From: Mactromeris polynyma | Taxonomy: Eukaryota > Mollusca > Bivalvia > Venerida > Mactridae | Direction: 5' to 3' | Length of the DNA: 64,000 nucleotides | NCBI GenBank assembly: GCA_032209605.1 | Contig: JASFXZ010000001.1 | Span: 29,268,619 to 29,332,618 of the forward strand | Shown here: piece by piece, positions 25,301-40,300 of the stretch | Layout of the letters: every line of letters begins with the position of its first letter | Numbering within the stretch: the first letter of the stretch is position 1 | Program-made: the position numbers and the translations under genes | Notes under the pieces: generated by a model | The model's database searches: none | Told to the model about the DNA's origin: nothing | The model's input: only the letters and a program-made list of their open reading frames with translations

Positions 25301-28300
25301 TTTTCCAGGAATCGGACATGAGAGTGATTTCAAATGAGTGAAATTCTATCATCACAATGGAACTTAAGTAAATTGGTATGTGCATGTAATTTATACCTTG
25401 ATATTATGATTTATTGTTTGTGAAATTTGAAAAAAAAATTCTCTGGTATTTTTTTGCTTTGATGTAGTTATGTTTGATTTCAATATCTTTTTTATAACCA
25501 GATATGACAGTGATGAACCACATAAAAAGCACAAAAAGAAATCAAAGAACAAGAAACATCGAGATTCATTCTCTGATTACGAGAGGAGTCCAGAACAAGA
25601 GTCTAAGGGTTCCCGAAAACTACTGAGCCCACTGAAATTTAAGAAGTCCACAAAGGCTGTAATTTCTAAGACAATAACTGCTTTCCATTCTGATGAAGAT
25701 GAAGATGATGCTCCTCCTCCAGCACATAAAATGAACTTGCCCATGCCGTCAAGGTCACCCATACCATTGATTCCTAATTTAACGGTGCTACCAAGGTCAA
25801 GGTCTAGCTCTAGTGAACCTGAACAAAAAGTGGAGAAACCTAAAGACAAAAGATCAATTACTCCTAGTAAGAAAAAGAAATCTGAACGAAAAATGTCACC
25901 AGAATATGTCAAGGAATCCAAAGTGGAAAAGGTCAAAGTATCAAAAAGAAGAACTAGGTCAAGGTCACACAGTTTGGAAAGGTCAATGTCGTTTTCGCCA
26001 GATGGTAAGAAGTCCAAAAAATTAGAGAAAAAGAAGAAACAGAAAAGGGAAGAAATTATAGAAAAGGTTAAAGACACTTCATATGAAAGATCACGACCTA
26101 AGGAAGTTCGCGATAGAGACTTGACTCCATCTTCTGATTACAGAGATAATTCTCCTGGTCAAGATATAGTGAAGAAGAAAAAAGACAAAAAGAAAGATAA
26201 AAAGAAGAAGGAAAGGGATATTTCACTAGAAAGAGACGATGATCGGAAACATAAAAAAGAGAAATACAAGGAGAGGGAACATTCAGAGTCGCCGGTAGCA
26301 ACAAGAAAACAGGACAAAAGAAGCCTTGACAGAACATCTAGACGTGAATTAGGTACGTTCTCTTCTCATTTCTGTCTCATGGCTGTTATAATAGATTTCC
26401 TTCGTGAATTTTTAATTCAAGTAAAGATTTTTTGCTCACTTGATTAGGATTTGTCTTCTTCCGCCGGTCCATCAGTCCTTCCATCCTACACAAGTTTGTG
26501 TTACATGTATACAAATTATCTTTGACTTGGAGCAACAAAGCTTCAAGCGAATTCTAGTTATCATTAGAAGTTCTATACCCTGAGTCATAGATCCTCTTAG
26601 AACTGGAAATAGTCTAATAGAGTAACAAACCCTCGTACGTTAAGGTAGTCGGCACATAGTTATAGCCCTTGATTGTGGCAAAATGGCTTGTAAGAAAATT
26701 GTGCCATTTGTATATAGATAAGAGTACATTATAGAATTAGAGAATGGATTGGTTTTGCACTTGAAGACATGAAAACAATCTTGCATCGAAAAGCAAAAAA
26801 AGTGTGTTGGGTTTGATTTTGATGAGTTTGGTTTGGGTACTGCTATTGAACAATTTTCCAAAATGGTCTAGTTTTTACTGCATGTACATCTGACCGTGTT
26901 CAGAATGTTTTATACAATACATATTGTTATAGAAACAAGACCAAGATCACCATCTAGCAGTAAAGGTTCCAGGGACACTTTCCAGGATCGCCGGGGCAGA
27001 TCACCTGAACCTGTATCTCGAGGTATATCCTCTGTTCTTTTATTTTCATTCACTGAATTGTGTTGTTTTTAGGGGCTATTTGGGGCAGCAATTGGGCTGC
27101 CCATTCCCCCATGAAAAGTACATATTTTCCCCTATTCAGACTCTCACAGCATCATAGATGGAACTATGACCAGTACTATCACATACGTCATTGTACTGAT
27201 CTGTAATTCATATATTTGTACAACTGAAAGGTAGGGAATTACTGGTTTGGAAAAGAAACATTTACTTTGTTGTGCAAATTATTTTCCCCTTTTTTGCACT
27301 CTGGTGTTATTTCCCCCATTCCAATGACACTGACTCTGTTTCAGTTAAAGTGGAGGAAACACTGCCAGTATTTATGTAGCAGGAACTTTAATCTTAGTGA
27401 GCCCATGTTCTTACCTAAGTGGTTATTTACATGATACATGTTATGAGAACATTAATATTTTTACAGGAGAACGGGACCGAGAGATACGGGACCCTAGAGA
27501 ACGTGAAGCAAGGGAACAGAGGGAGCCCCGTGAGCGTGAAATCAGGGATGCAAGGGAACCGAGGGTGGAGTCGAGGGACAGAGAGTCCAGAGGTGTCAGA
27601 GATACAAGATCTGATGCCCGTGAATTAAGGGAGACAAGAGACCCACGTGAGGTAAGGGAACCCAGAGATAGGGAATTGAGAGACCGAGACGCGAGGGACC
27701 CTAGAGAAAGGGATATTAGGGAGAGGGATCCCAGAGAAATAAGGGACCCTAGAGAGACCAGGGATCCTAGGGAGACCAGGGATCCTAGGGATGAACCAAG
27801 GGATATAAGGGAGCCAGGAGATAGAAGAGATAGGGAACTGAGAGACAGAGCTGGACCTGGAAGGGAGTTTGATACCAGGGACATAGCTAGTAGGGACCCG
27901 AGGGATCCAAGTGCAGATCGCAGGGAAAGATATCCTGACGAAAGATACAGAGATGAAAGCGGGTAGGCTTTGAGTTACCTTCTTAATATGTAGTCCAAAA
28001 CTTATTTAACAGTAACAAGAAATTGGTTGACTTTCAATGCAAAAGTTTTAAGTAACATCCAGCGAAAATAAAGACGAAAATAAATAAAGACATAATTCTG
28101 ATATTCAAATGTTGACTTATTTTGACAGTTATGATTTAATACTTTCACTGATGTCATATACCTTGTACTGTTTATTTTTAAATTTGATGAATATTTTATA
28201 AGGAAGTTAAAAAAAATTATTGAACATTTGTTTTTTTTTGATATTCACCATATTTGTTTTGTAAAACAAAATACACATTTGTTTGAGACTGTATATATAT

Positions 28301-31300
28301 GCTACAAAATAAAAACAGTACTCGCCATTCTGGCAAATTATTTGGAAAGACCAAAAAAATATGCTAATGTTGCACAGTAAGTTTTGGATAGTTTACTGCT
28401 GTATTTGACTTGCGAAAATAATTTTTATTTGCTGCTCATTTGAACCAGCAAATATTAAACTGATTGCTGTACAGTGCAGCTTCTCCATTATCAACAACCT
28501 CTCTCTTCAACAGCAGTATCAATGTCTTCCTGATGTGAGAATCTGCTGTCGTTTTAACCTATTCGGAGCAACAAACTGTCTACTAAAAATCCCAAAGGGG
28601 TGGTGCTGAGGGAAGGTAATTGGTGTATAACTATATGCGTTTAATTAAATTTGTGTTGTCTTTATTCTAGACGAGACCGTTATGATGATTCCCGTTTTCC
28701 CCCACCCCTTCCTCAAGCTGGTGTATATGATAGTAGAGGGCGCTATGGTAGGGATAGGGATGGTTTTCAGGAATCCAGTGATAGAGGTGGGTACAGTAGA
28801 CCAGATAGAGATCCAGGTGACAGAAGGGATCCTGGTGATAGAAGGGAACCAATGGATGTCCCCTTTGACAGATATGGCTCAAATAGGGGTGATCACAGAT
28901 ACGGAGATGGTAAGTGTAATGACTACTTATTTTATTTTTACTTCAAGCACTCTTCTTGTTATTTACTATATAACTGGTTAAATTTGCAATATGGAAATGT
29001 TTGCGAATTCATGAAAGTCTCAAAAATATTTACCCTCATAAATATCCTGTTTCATGAAACTATATTGTTTACATACTTGACTATGACTATTCAATGTAAC
29101 AATCTCATTTCAGCGAATCACAAGCATTTTCTCTTGCTGAATATCTGGAATCGCAAATTTGTGAAGTTTTTCACTTGTGAAAATACCCACCTATACAGTA
29201 ATCCATTATCTAATTTTGTCTTTCTGTGTGTGGTCAATTTCTGTGATGACTTGGTATTCTTTATAATTTCTCTTTATAGGTGCAATGCGAGGCAGGGGTC
29301 CATATGATTATAGAGATCAGGGTCCTGGTTGGGACCGAGGTAGGGGACGGGGCAGAGGTGGATGGGGTCGAGGAGGTCCAGCTGACAGTAAGTTGAATCA
29401 ACTGTAGTCTGGTAGTTTAGTACAGGGCACACTTTCAGTACACTTGGTTTGGTTAAATACAATAAAGAACAAAAACTCTGAACAACTTATCTCTTAAAAT
29501 GTACGGATCGTTAAATAGTGGAATAAAAACATTATGGGTTCTTTGTTTACATGGGCATGAAATATTATTGTATACATATCGCAGACAATATTGATTATTG
29601 ATGTGTTTATTTATGGAGACTATTTGAGTACAAAATTTGTTGGTTTTTTTTTTTAAGTCAAAAATGTTGGCTAAGTTTTTGAAGTCCATGGATAATTCTC
29701 TCACTTACCATCCTTTAAACATGTATATTTTCTATTTCAGTGCCCTTTGTTATTTAATATTTTCATAAATACTCAGGTGTATTATCTTTAATGGTCAATA
29801 GTAATCATATCAATAACCGCCTTAAATTAGGTAGATGACATTTCCTCCAATCATCATGTAGAAATGGTTTCAGAGCACAAATTTTACCATGTTGATTTAA
29901 CAGGGTTAGATGGGTCAAAGGTCAAGCTTACAGAAGTCAAAACTGTGTGTGGTGTTTGACCTTTTCATGTATATTGATCGTAACAATGACAATAAAGTAG
30001 TGTGATATATATAACATGCCATGTGATGTTAATGTTGTGAAGTGCTCCATGCCGTCTTCAACACGGCTTCAATGAAACCTTACATAAAAAAGACCCAGTT
30101 TTGGGTGGACTTACAAGTTTACATTATAACATCTGTCAGTTTGAACTTAGTTTTGCTGTTATTGAATGCATTAGCTCTTGTGATGCTTAATATTAAGTTT
30201 ACATCTATAGGAGGAAGTCGATATGAAGATAGAAGTCGTCGTGGAGACTGGGAGAACCAAAGACGTCCAGATGATGCATACAGTCAGGACAGGCGTGACT
30301 GGCAAGATCGTCGTGAAGACGGTCGCCGTGATGAACGTAGGGACGGACCAAGAGATGAAAGTAGGGACAAAAGAGAAGAGAAAGTAGATGTGGACAAAGA
30401 TAAAGAAGCAAGTAAAGACAGAGATGGGGGAAAAGAAGACAAGAGAGCAACTAAAGATGAGAAGAAGGATGACAGGTGAATTATCATTTCTTTTAGTGAC
30501 TTTTGTGTTTTTATTTATGGTCAATGTGACATTAACAAATCAATGTATGTGATCAGTTGTATAATGATTTAAATTATTGATTTGTATTTTATTTGATATT
30601 TGTTTTGTATGTCTCTCCTGCTGTTGTCACTGTTCAATGTAATGTCTACACAACCACTGACATGATACCAAGAGCTAAGTCTGTGTCTCATGTGGTTATC
30701 ACTGTTCAATGTAATGTCTACACAACCACTGACATGATGCTTAGAGCTAAGTCTGTCTCTCATGTTGTTATCACTGTTCAATGTAATGTTTACACAACCA
30801 CTGACATGATGCCAAGAGCTAAGTCTGTCTCTCATGTTGTTATCACTGTTCAATGTAATGTCTACACAACCACTGACATGATGCCAAGAGCTAAGTCTGT
30901 CTCTTATGCTGTTATCACTGTTCAATGTAATGTCTACACAACCACTGACATGATACCAAGAGCTAAGTATGTGTCTCATCTTGTTATCACTGTTCAATGT
31001 AATGTCTACACAACCACTGACATCATACCAAGAGCTAAGTCTGTCTCTCATGTTGTTATCACTGTTCAATGTAATGTCTACACAACCACTGACATGATAC
31101 CAAAAGCTAAGTATGTGTCTCATGTTGTTATCACTGTTCAATGTAATGTCTACACAACCACTGACATGATGCCAAGAGCTAAGTATGTGTCTCATGAATT
31201 TTAGACTTTCCTAAGAATTCCAGGACAGGTTACTTCTCTTAATAATAAACACAAGACATGTAAATGATATACAGTATAATAGTAGCATAAGTATTATTTC

Positions 31301-34300
31301 AGGAAAGAAGAAAGAGATAAGCGAGAAGAAAAATCGGAGAAAGAGGATTACAAACGTCGTGATCAAGATTTGTCAGATATAGAAAAGAAAGAAAGAAAAA
31401 AAGATGAGGAAAGATCGAGAGATAGGAAGGATGAAGATAAGAAAGACAGATCAAGAGATAAAGAAAGAACAGATACAGCTAGTAAAGATAGTAGTGGAGA
31501 TAGAAAGAAGGATGTAGAAAGGAAGAAAGAAGATGAATCTTCTGACAGAGAGAGGGAAAAATCAAGGTATCATTTCACTGCTTTGTGCAAAAGCTATTGA
31601 ATGTGTCAGTTCTTGAAATGAAACACATATGAAAAAGTATTTTTATATACTTGTATGCTTAATGACATCTAGTGTCATTCCCTGTTCATAGAATATCCTC
31701 TGATTTGTCAGCATTTGCTCATTAAGATCACAGAAACTTTCTACTTTCGTTTTGAAGTTTAAAAATAATCCTATTTTGGTTCAGAAATGGGTTGATGTCA
31801 GATGAATAGAAAGTCGATTTTGTGAAATGAAATGCGATTTGGGTGTTTTGAAACTACCCTGTAGGTACCAGTGAAAAAAAGTTAGCATGTGGTCCTGCAA
31901 TCATGTGTATCATTTCCTATAGGGATACAATATGCACTTCTAAACATTTGTTTATGCCATCTTAATTTCATACTTTTACTTGTTGATGCAATTGTACCAT
32001 GGTTGGTGAGTCAAGAAAAAATCATGATTTTCAGTTGACTGTTTATTCTGCTTATGTGGTTTTTATTAGGATTCTTGGATGTCCGTCGTCGTGAATCGTG
32101 CATCAACATTTTCTTTAAACAACATCTCCTCCTATACTCCTCAGTAGGAACTTCACAGGAATGATCCTTGGGTGGACCTCTTTCAAAGTTGCATAAATCG
32201 TTCCGGTCTGCTGCATAAGTAGGTCACAGGAGCTAAAAATAGATTTTAAGGTCTAGAGCTTTGATATTTGGTGTGTAGCATTGTCTAGTGGTCCTCTTAC
32301 AAGATTGCATAAAAATATTAAAATCTGTATAAAAACATGCCTTGTTTCCTATTTGTATATAATGGAAACACTATCAACATCATCTCCTCTTAAACCCCGG
32401 AATGGATTTTGATCAAACTTTACAGGAATGATCCTTAGGTGGTCCTCTTCCAAAGTTACGTAAATGATTTTGGTCTGTTCATAAGTAGGTCATCCGAGCT
32501 AAAAACAGATTTTAGAATTGAAAACTTTGAAAATCTTCTTGTGCAAAAACCATAAGGTCTAGAGCTTTGATATTTGGTGTTTAGCATTGTCTAGTGGGTC
32601 CTCTTAAAAGATTGCATAAATTATTAAGTTTGATAAAAACATGGCAGTGTACTCAGGTGAGCGATATAGGGCCATCATTATCCTCTTGTAATGTTTATCT
32701 TTACTATGAACAGGAGAATATTTTAGCATGTTGTCAAACCTCCCTCTCGGACGCCTTTAAACCTACTATGTTTCAAATCCAAGGTCTGATTGTTGAGGTT
32801 CCACCACATTTTAACATCGTCTTTGCTAAATATGATTTAACACACACCTTAAACATTGGAAATGATAACATAATGCCTGTCATGATGGTCAATGTCTGAC
32901 ATAAATATATTATTTGAAGGAAAAGAAGGGCTTCGACTGAAGACTCCAGGTCCCCTACAGCCAAAAAGCCAAGGGATGGTTCCCCAACTCTGTCTACTCA
33001 GAGTAAGAAATCATCCAAGGAAGTGGTGAAAGAGAAGGAACCGGAGACTGATGTCCATAGTGAAAAGGTATACCTTGATGAATTTGTCCACATAACAACC
33101 TTGCAGATATTAGTCCATGCTAAACGATGTTTGTTTGAGATACTCAATTGTTTGGCTATTTCATGCATGATTTCTCTCTGTGTCTACAAAATTGTGGGTA
33201 TGATGTATATTAGAATAAAATGACTGTTACACCTTGAAAACATGTTATGAAATTTGTTCTTTTGAATATATATTTTTTCATTTAACCACCTACATTAGCC
33301 TTATTTCTCCAAATTAATATTATATGAACAATCCACACCTGCAGAACACTGTGAAGAATATTTATGATGGCAGAGGTATCTGTACATTGTAAAGGGTGAC
33401 CACTTCTGTGAAGATTGAATTGTTGTTAGTCAACAATACAATTAATGAAATTTAATATTTGATTAACAGGGCAGTGTTGCTGGTAGTGAAAAGTCAAAGA
33501 AGGCAGAAAGTGAAAAGTCTAAAAATCGTAAAAGTCGTAAAGAGGACGAAAAAAAAACCAGAAAAGGAAGCGTACGTTCAAAGTTTTGTGACATACCCTG
33601 AAACTATTGATCATTGTATTGGCAACCCTGTTGTTGAGAGATATATCTTGTCCATCTGGTTTGTAAAATAGGAAAAAGTTGACTCTCTCTATGGCTGACT
33701 CCCTGTAAAAGTGAAAGCCTCATTTTGTCCTTCTTTGCTTATTTGAAATTTTTTGGTAAAGACAAATTTATGTTGCAATGTTTTTGAAGTCCTTTCCAAC
33801 AAGTTTGCACATTTAATCCATTGTATCCATTGTTTATGTACAGTTTGATTGTCTCTGGTCAGCTAGGAATGTTTTAGGACCTCATTTAGATGAGCTCTTC
33901 AATTGCCTCTGTTTAAAAACACACGATTATTGAATTATCATAAAATTGTCGTGGGATGCTGGTATTAAAATGCTGACAACCACCCAACTTTATGTTGAAT
34001 TTTCATTAAGACAAAGTATTTCTGTAGTCTTGAAATATTATGCATAGTGATAGATTTATGGACACATGTGTGATATGATTAATTTAACAGGACGCAGGAA
34101 GTGTTGACAGGAAACGATCGTTATCGAGAGATGGATCCGACAGTGGAGACAGCAAGAGAAGGAAAGTTGATTACCAAGAAGGTGTGTTACTAAAAAAATT
34201 GTTTACATCAATTGGGAAATTAATGATTACAACTTGTGTTAATCAGTCATAATTAGTTACTGCTTCCTGGGTTACTGACCAGTACTTGTGTCTACGACAG

Positions 34301-37300
34301 ACTGATGTTGTTACATTAAGTTGTAGAATTACACATTTACATATGTTATCTAAAAACTGGTGAGCATGTTCTCAATATGCACTTAATCAAGGTCTGAAGT
34401 TACCAAGCTTTTGATTGATCATTTAGCTGAGATCTTATAGTACCCACAAACATGGGGAAGGGGGGGTGGGGTATATAGATATATAGATTTACCCATGTTT
34501 TTTGTGTTTAAATTTCTGAAAGTTAAGTTCGGTTGAATTACATAATTGATCAAACAATTCTGTATTCTTCATTATTGCTGGTAATCTGAATATTTACATA
34601 AACATAACAAAATACATTTGTCTGAAATTATTTGAGAATGAAGTAGAGTTATCTCACCTGAGTTTGTTGCATGTACAATGCTCTAATATATTCATTGTAG
34701 TTGCTAGTTGAATTTTCTTTTCTATTTAATTTTTTTTATGTTTGTCATTCTCACTTATATGTTGTTACAGGAGTTGGACAGTTGGCGGGCTATGTTATTA
34801 CTGATACTGTTGGTTCAGACAGAGAAGGTATGTATAATATGTGCGTTTAATTTGTTTTTGACGTAAATGGCAATCTAGCGTGAGTATTTTCGGAGAACTC
34901 GTAGTCCCAGTGATAATGTATCCCGTATTTGAATGTCCGTATCCATTTGTGATGCTCTTGTGCACATGTGAACTTTTTTTTCAGATGCCAATTTGGAGAA
35001 TATTGAACAAAATTTCAGTGACTGGTCAGATAATGATTCTGATGACGATATTTTGAACAGACCTGGAGAAACAGTAAGTTATTATACTAGAATTATCTAC
35101 TGTCTTGGGTACAAATTATTAACATCATTTGTTGAGTTGTACTGTAAAATGGCAAATTTTGCAATGTGGAAGAATGTAGCAAAATATCTGTCAGCATGAA
35201 TTTCCTCATTTACAGAAAGATATGTTTACATAATGACCATGTAGCCAGTGCTTTGATTCTCATCTGCTGAATTTATATATTAAGAGACCAGGTATTATAA
35301 ATAATCATATTGTCATGCAGTGTAGTTATAATGCACATACTCATGTGAAGATCTGAAATCACCAATTCTTGAACTTTTTGACTTGCAGAAATAATCACTT
35401 ATACCAAACTTCTGTGTAATAATGATAATATTATACCTCATTCACATATTTCACTCGTTATTCAAAGTGACATAAAGCAGTCCATGTTACTGCTTGAAGA
35501 CTGGCTGCTAGAGTGTATGGCCAGGAACATGTAGGTTGTGACGTCCATATACATGTACAATGTTAGGTCTGACAGCCTGGTCCGTAAAACTGGCGTATGG
35601 ATGTCTGAGTCATGTATTAATTTGTTAATTATTGCTGTTTATCTACAGTCACCAAAGAAAGACTGTCAGACAACTGGACAGGAAAGAAGTGCGAGTCCAC
35701 ATGGCAGTGTCAGTAGCAGACATAGTGAGAAAACTAAGGTTAAAGAGGAAGGGTAAGTGTGACAGCCTGTCAACTGATTCAGGCCTACTTTTTTATTGAG
35801 TTTAACACCTCTTTTCAACATTTATAAAGTCAAACCTGTCTGTAAAGACCACCCATGGGAACAGCATAATGTGGTCGTTGTTTACAGGTGGTCTCTATTA
35901 ACAGATTAAATATCATTGAAAATGGTCTGATGGGAGATAAATTTGGTGGTCTTTGCAAACAGGTTTTGCAATAGTGGTCTTTGTTCGCAGGTGGTCTTTA
36001 ACACAGGTTTGACTGTATGTCTAGATGGCGTCCACTTCATTTCCTGGAATGAACTGTCTATAGTACAAACTTTCCCTTCCACAAGCAGCAAACTTCTACA
36101 CCGCATGAATCCCAGGTATTGGTCAAGTGACGGTAGGCAAAGTTCAGATAAAAAACAACTGCCAAAATCTGCAAATATCTCGAGGATCAGCTGTGGAATA
36201 CCCAAGGCCTAATATTACATTGCAAAGATGGTTGTTTTGCCTGTATGGTATATATTTGTATTCTTATGGCTCCCTCCCAGATTTCTCTTATGTTGGCTCT
36301 CAGCTTTATTTCACATCTTACCTTTTTTTTGATGAGTGCATGTTTGATATTTTTGTGTTACAGAGAGGAACCTGTCAAGGAAACAAAGAAACCAGCTGAT
36401 GGAGAAGGTATTATGCTTCATTGTATACATCATAACTTTGTATTAAATAATAATCCCCCCCCCCCCAAATAGAAACTTATCTATTACCAGGTTATGTCTG
36501 CTACCTTAAAATGATTTCCGAATAAGGTGACACAAAATTTTACCATTATAAGACAGTATGCAGAGTGCAACTTTTTGTCACAGAAGGTCAAGGGATTTCA
36601 TGAGGTCAAAGGTTGATAAAGCAGCACTTCATGTTTGCCTCATATCTTTTTACCTCCTTTATGGATATTCAAATGCTTTCATAAGGAGTCAACATGCAGA
36701 AACTTACTTTTGGCCAAGTTAGTTTTAAGGTCATACATTGAGATCAAAAGTCAGATTGACATTTTGGGGAAGACATGTTTATTGCATAAATAGCAACCAT
36801 CTAATTTATATTTTCGTTATGTGTATGTAAAAAAGACCATGGTTATTAGAATCAATACAGATGCTTTCTGTTTCAAAATAATATTTTATGGCATTGTGCT
36901 CGTTTATTTCATATCATTTTTAACTTCAGAAACTGGAGAGCTCGAATCTATCTCGTCTGATGAAGGTAGTTTAGTGGAACATGTAAAGATGGGTAAGTGA
37001 TGTTTCTGATTTTCAAATAAATTTGATGTGTAGAATCATATGTAATGTGTGATCACCAAAAGTGTCTATGCTGTCACTGAACTCGTAGCAAGTAATAATT
37101 CTCAGTTTGCTGGGAAGTCCATTCAATAAGCTCAGCCAATATAGCACTCGACTGGCAATCTGGAGGATGTAGGTTCGGACCCCAAGTTTGATGTATTTTC
37201 TCTGTGACGATTTTATGGAATATAATTTAACCAAATAATTTGTTTCCTACCTCTGATTTGTGGGAAAGGTGTCAGTTGGCTGTGCAAGGATGGGTTAGTA

Positions 37301-40300
37301 CTGGTTAGTTACCCCGGAAGCCAGTGTCGAGGCCATAATTTAAAAATAGTTCTACCTACCCTTGAAAATGGCCCCTAATTAAAAAAAATGTTTGAGTGAA
37401 AAAAATATGTTTAGCATCGTTTTCATAATAAACACTAGCATGACCATAAAATGTTTAATTAAAAAAATAATTACCTACCTTACAAACCTTGAAAATCTTG
37501 CTGGGTAGAGTTATGCCAAACAAAGAATTTTTTAAGGATGACCCAACTATAACTGAAATACTGCTGAAAAAATGCTTAAATTCCGAAGCAACACGCATAA
37601 CCTCAGTAATAATGTCAGTAAAATTGGAAAATGGTTTGAAATACACTATATGAGCGCTGCTGTGGGATTTACAACCTCTTCTGTAAGTGACGTCATTTCA
37701 AGAAAACGCAACATGTGATGTCACTATTTGCAAGCAGGAAACAACATTTACTCCATATGGTCACTTCGTTTTCATATTGCCATATGGGGCAAATATTGCT
37801 TACTGTCAGTACATGGTGACATCACATGTGAAGTTTTTCTGGAAATGCAGTCACTTAAAGAAGAGGTTGGAAATCGTACAGTGGCGCTCATATATATCTT
37901 TTTCATAGCTGCTGTGGATGCATTGGAGATTGATTGGGCAAGTATGGTGAAAGATGAACGTCCCAAACTGGTAACTGGTGCTGCATTGAAGAGATTTAAA
38001 CCTGGCGCATTATTTGCACAGATGGGTATCTCAAGACAATATGTTGGAGAAAACTTGTATAAGGATATACTCGATGTTTGTCAGAGACATCAGGATGAAG
38101 AGATTGGTAGGTTATGTTGAAACATTAAGAAATTTGTTATATTTAGTGTTGATTGCTTTAAATTAGTGAGCATTTTAGTCTTTTTAGCTCAATTGAAATC
38201 GAAGTGCTCACAGTGAGCTATTGGGATCGCCCTGTGTCCATTGCTGTCAGTTGTATGAAGGCTTTTGAATTGACTTAGCACAAAATTCGACCATAATGTC
38301 ATGACAGAATGCAATTTCTGCTTTTTAAGTCAAGGTCATATGGTGAGATGAGTGGTAGTTTTGGGGTGGAAATAAGTTTTTCTGTAAAAGCAACCTGTAT
38401 GAAAATAATTAGAGTGATATTTACTTTGCAGCCAATGAGAGCACCGAGAATGGATCTACCAATCAAGAATCTGGACAAACACAACAAGATACATCTAGTG
38501 ACAATGTTCAAAATGAATCCAACAAGTCCAAAACTACAGACAAACCTAAGTTTGAATTTTTACACGATGTTGCAATGTTTCACTCCTCAGGACTTCAAAA
38601 ACTGAAGGAAAGGCGTGAATTGTTATCAAATATTGGACCATTCCGTAGAGCATTATGTGCTAGGCGTGATTTAGAGATTCGTAGACAGCTGTGTAAAGTT
38701 GACAAGGTAATATACGAGGGTGATATTAAAATAAATTCTCAGCAAATTACATACAAATCCAATGAATTGAGTTAATTTGTTTATATTTGTCCACAAACTT
38801 CTGGATAACCCCTCGTATTGTGATTATAATTCCTCATTCTTGTATTGGTACTGCGTTTTGTTAGAGAGTGAATATAGCCCAGCTTGTTCAGTTACCTCAA
38901 CGTTTACTCCATGTATCATATTCACAAATATTCTCATGTCCAGAGATGCACTCAATTTTGAAAATATTATTTGAAATCTGCCTCAAAAGCTGTTCCTTTT
39001 TGAGAAATTTGAGGGAAATATCAACTCTCTCACTCATAACATGTTGTGAGTTTGCTCTCAAATATTTGAGGTTGGTTTGTTGCATACTTAATACTTGGGA
39101 TTACTGAATACAGATTTAAGTGAGAACTCAATGGATTTGAGTGGTATACTTAAAGTCAGACTATTAACCTACTGGAGAAGGACTGGGACTTCTTACCCAT
39201 TGCAGGAAGTCTGTTCATTAGCATCAAACTAGTATGTCATGCATCATCATGTCTAGAGCAAACACCATTCTAGTCCCTTGCACTTTTGTGCTCATTTACC
39301 ATGTGTTGCCAGCCAGGAAGGAATGCAAAGGTCTTGAATGTTTCATTCTCATGTGACCTAGAACTAGCATGCTCCAAATGTTACATTGATATTTGATTTT
39401 TACGTTGTGACCCTGTCATGTTAATAGTCCAGTCAATCTACTGAAAAAAAGGCAAATAAAGGAAAAAAAATGCACAGAAATGATTTTGGCATAAATGTAT
39501 TGTTTAATATCTGCCGTGTAAGGAAAAAAAAGTATAGGAAAATCCTACGGTGCAAAATGCTTTTTTTGGGGTAAAATGTACTAAAAGGTAAAAAAAGTAT
39601 GAATTTCTGGAATTTGACTATATCAAAATCAGATTTAGCTATAAAAAATCCAGAATAACTGTTTTTAATAGACATTATGTTGCACCATAACATACCTTAA
39701 GTAATGACACATCATATGTTGTGAACAGTGATTTTGGGGGTAAAATGGGGGTTGGGAACTAGTAGGTAACAAACTATATCCAGTGTCAACTGGAAGAGCG
39801 CCAGCTCGTGCTCACATAATGATAGTTGTATGGTGCACTTGTCAAACTGGCTGCCGTACAGTAGCATGTAGCTACAAGAATGTTGGATTTGAATGTAGTT
39901 CAGCCTGATTCACATGCAAAGGAGTCAGCTGTGAGATTGCCATCAGCCCAGATTTGGCATTTGACTAATACATTGTGCATATCTTATGCTGCATTAAGAC
40001 ACCGACATTGCTTCTATTATAATCATATAATTGTGTGATCAAATTCATATGGCTTCCGGAAAATAGCATTTTCGTTTATGTTTTCAGAACTTTTACCTCA
40101 AAACCACATTTCTTGTTTGATTTGATAGCATAATGTTATCATATGTTATATTGAGAGATAACACGTAGCTTATGTCATTTCTGTGACTTTCATTGTTTTG
40201 TTTTTTTAATCCAGGAATAGGCAAAATATTCCAGAAATTGCAACTTTTAGTTATTTCTTTTTTGATATATTTTTCAAATAAATATTACATTCCGCATTAT

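Noticed and set aside
25577..26077. Minus-strand frame of 166 codons opposite ZC3H13 exon 7
   Set aside because: Mirror of the Lys/Ser/Glu-rich coding exon; the low-complexity FFFS/SSSS translation is an antisense shadow.
30569..31204. Opposed frames of about 200 codons in the 72-bp array
   Set aside because: Same cause; no splice sites at the edges that fit the ZC3H13 frame, and exons 12 and 13 join without it.
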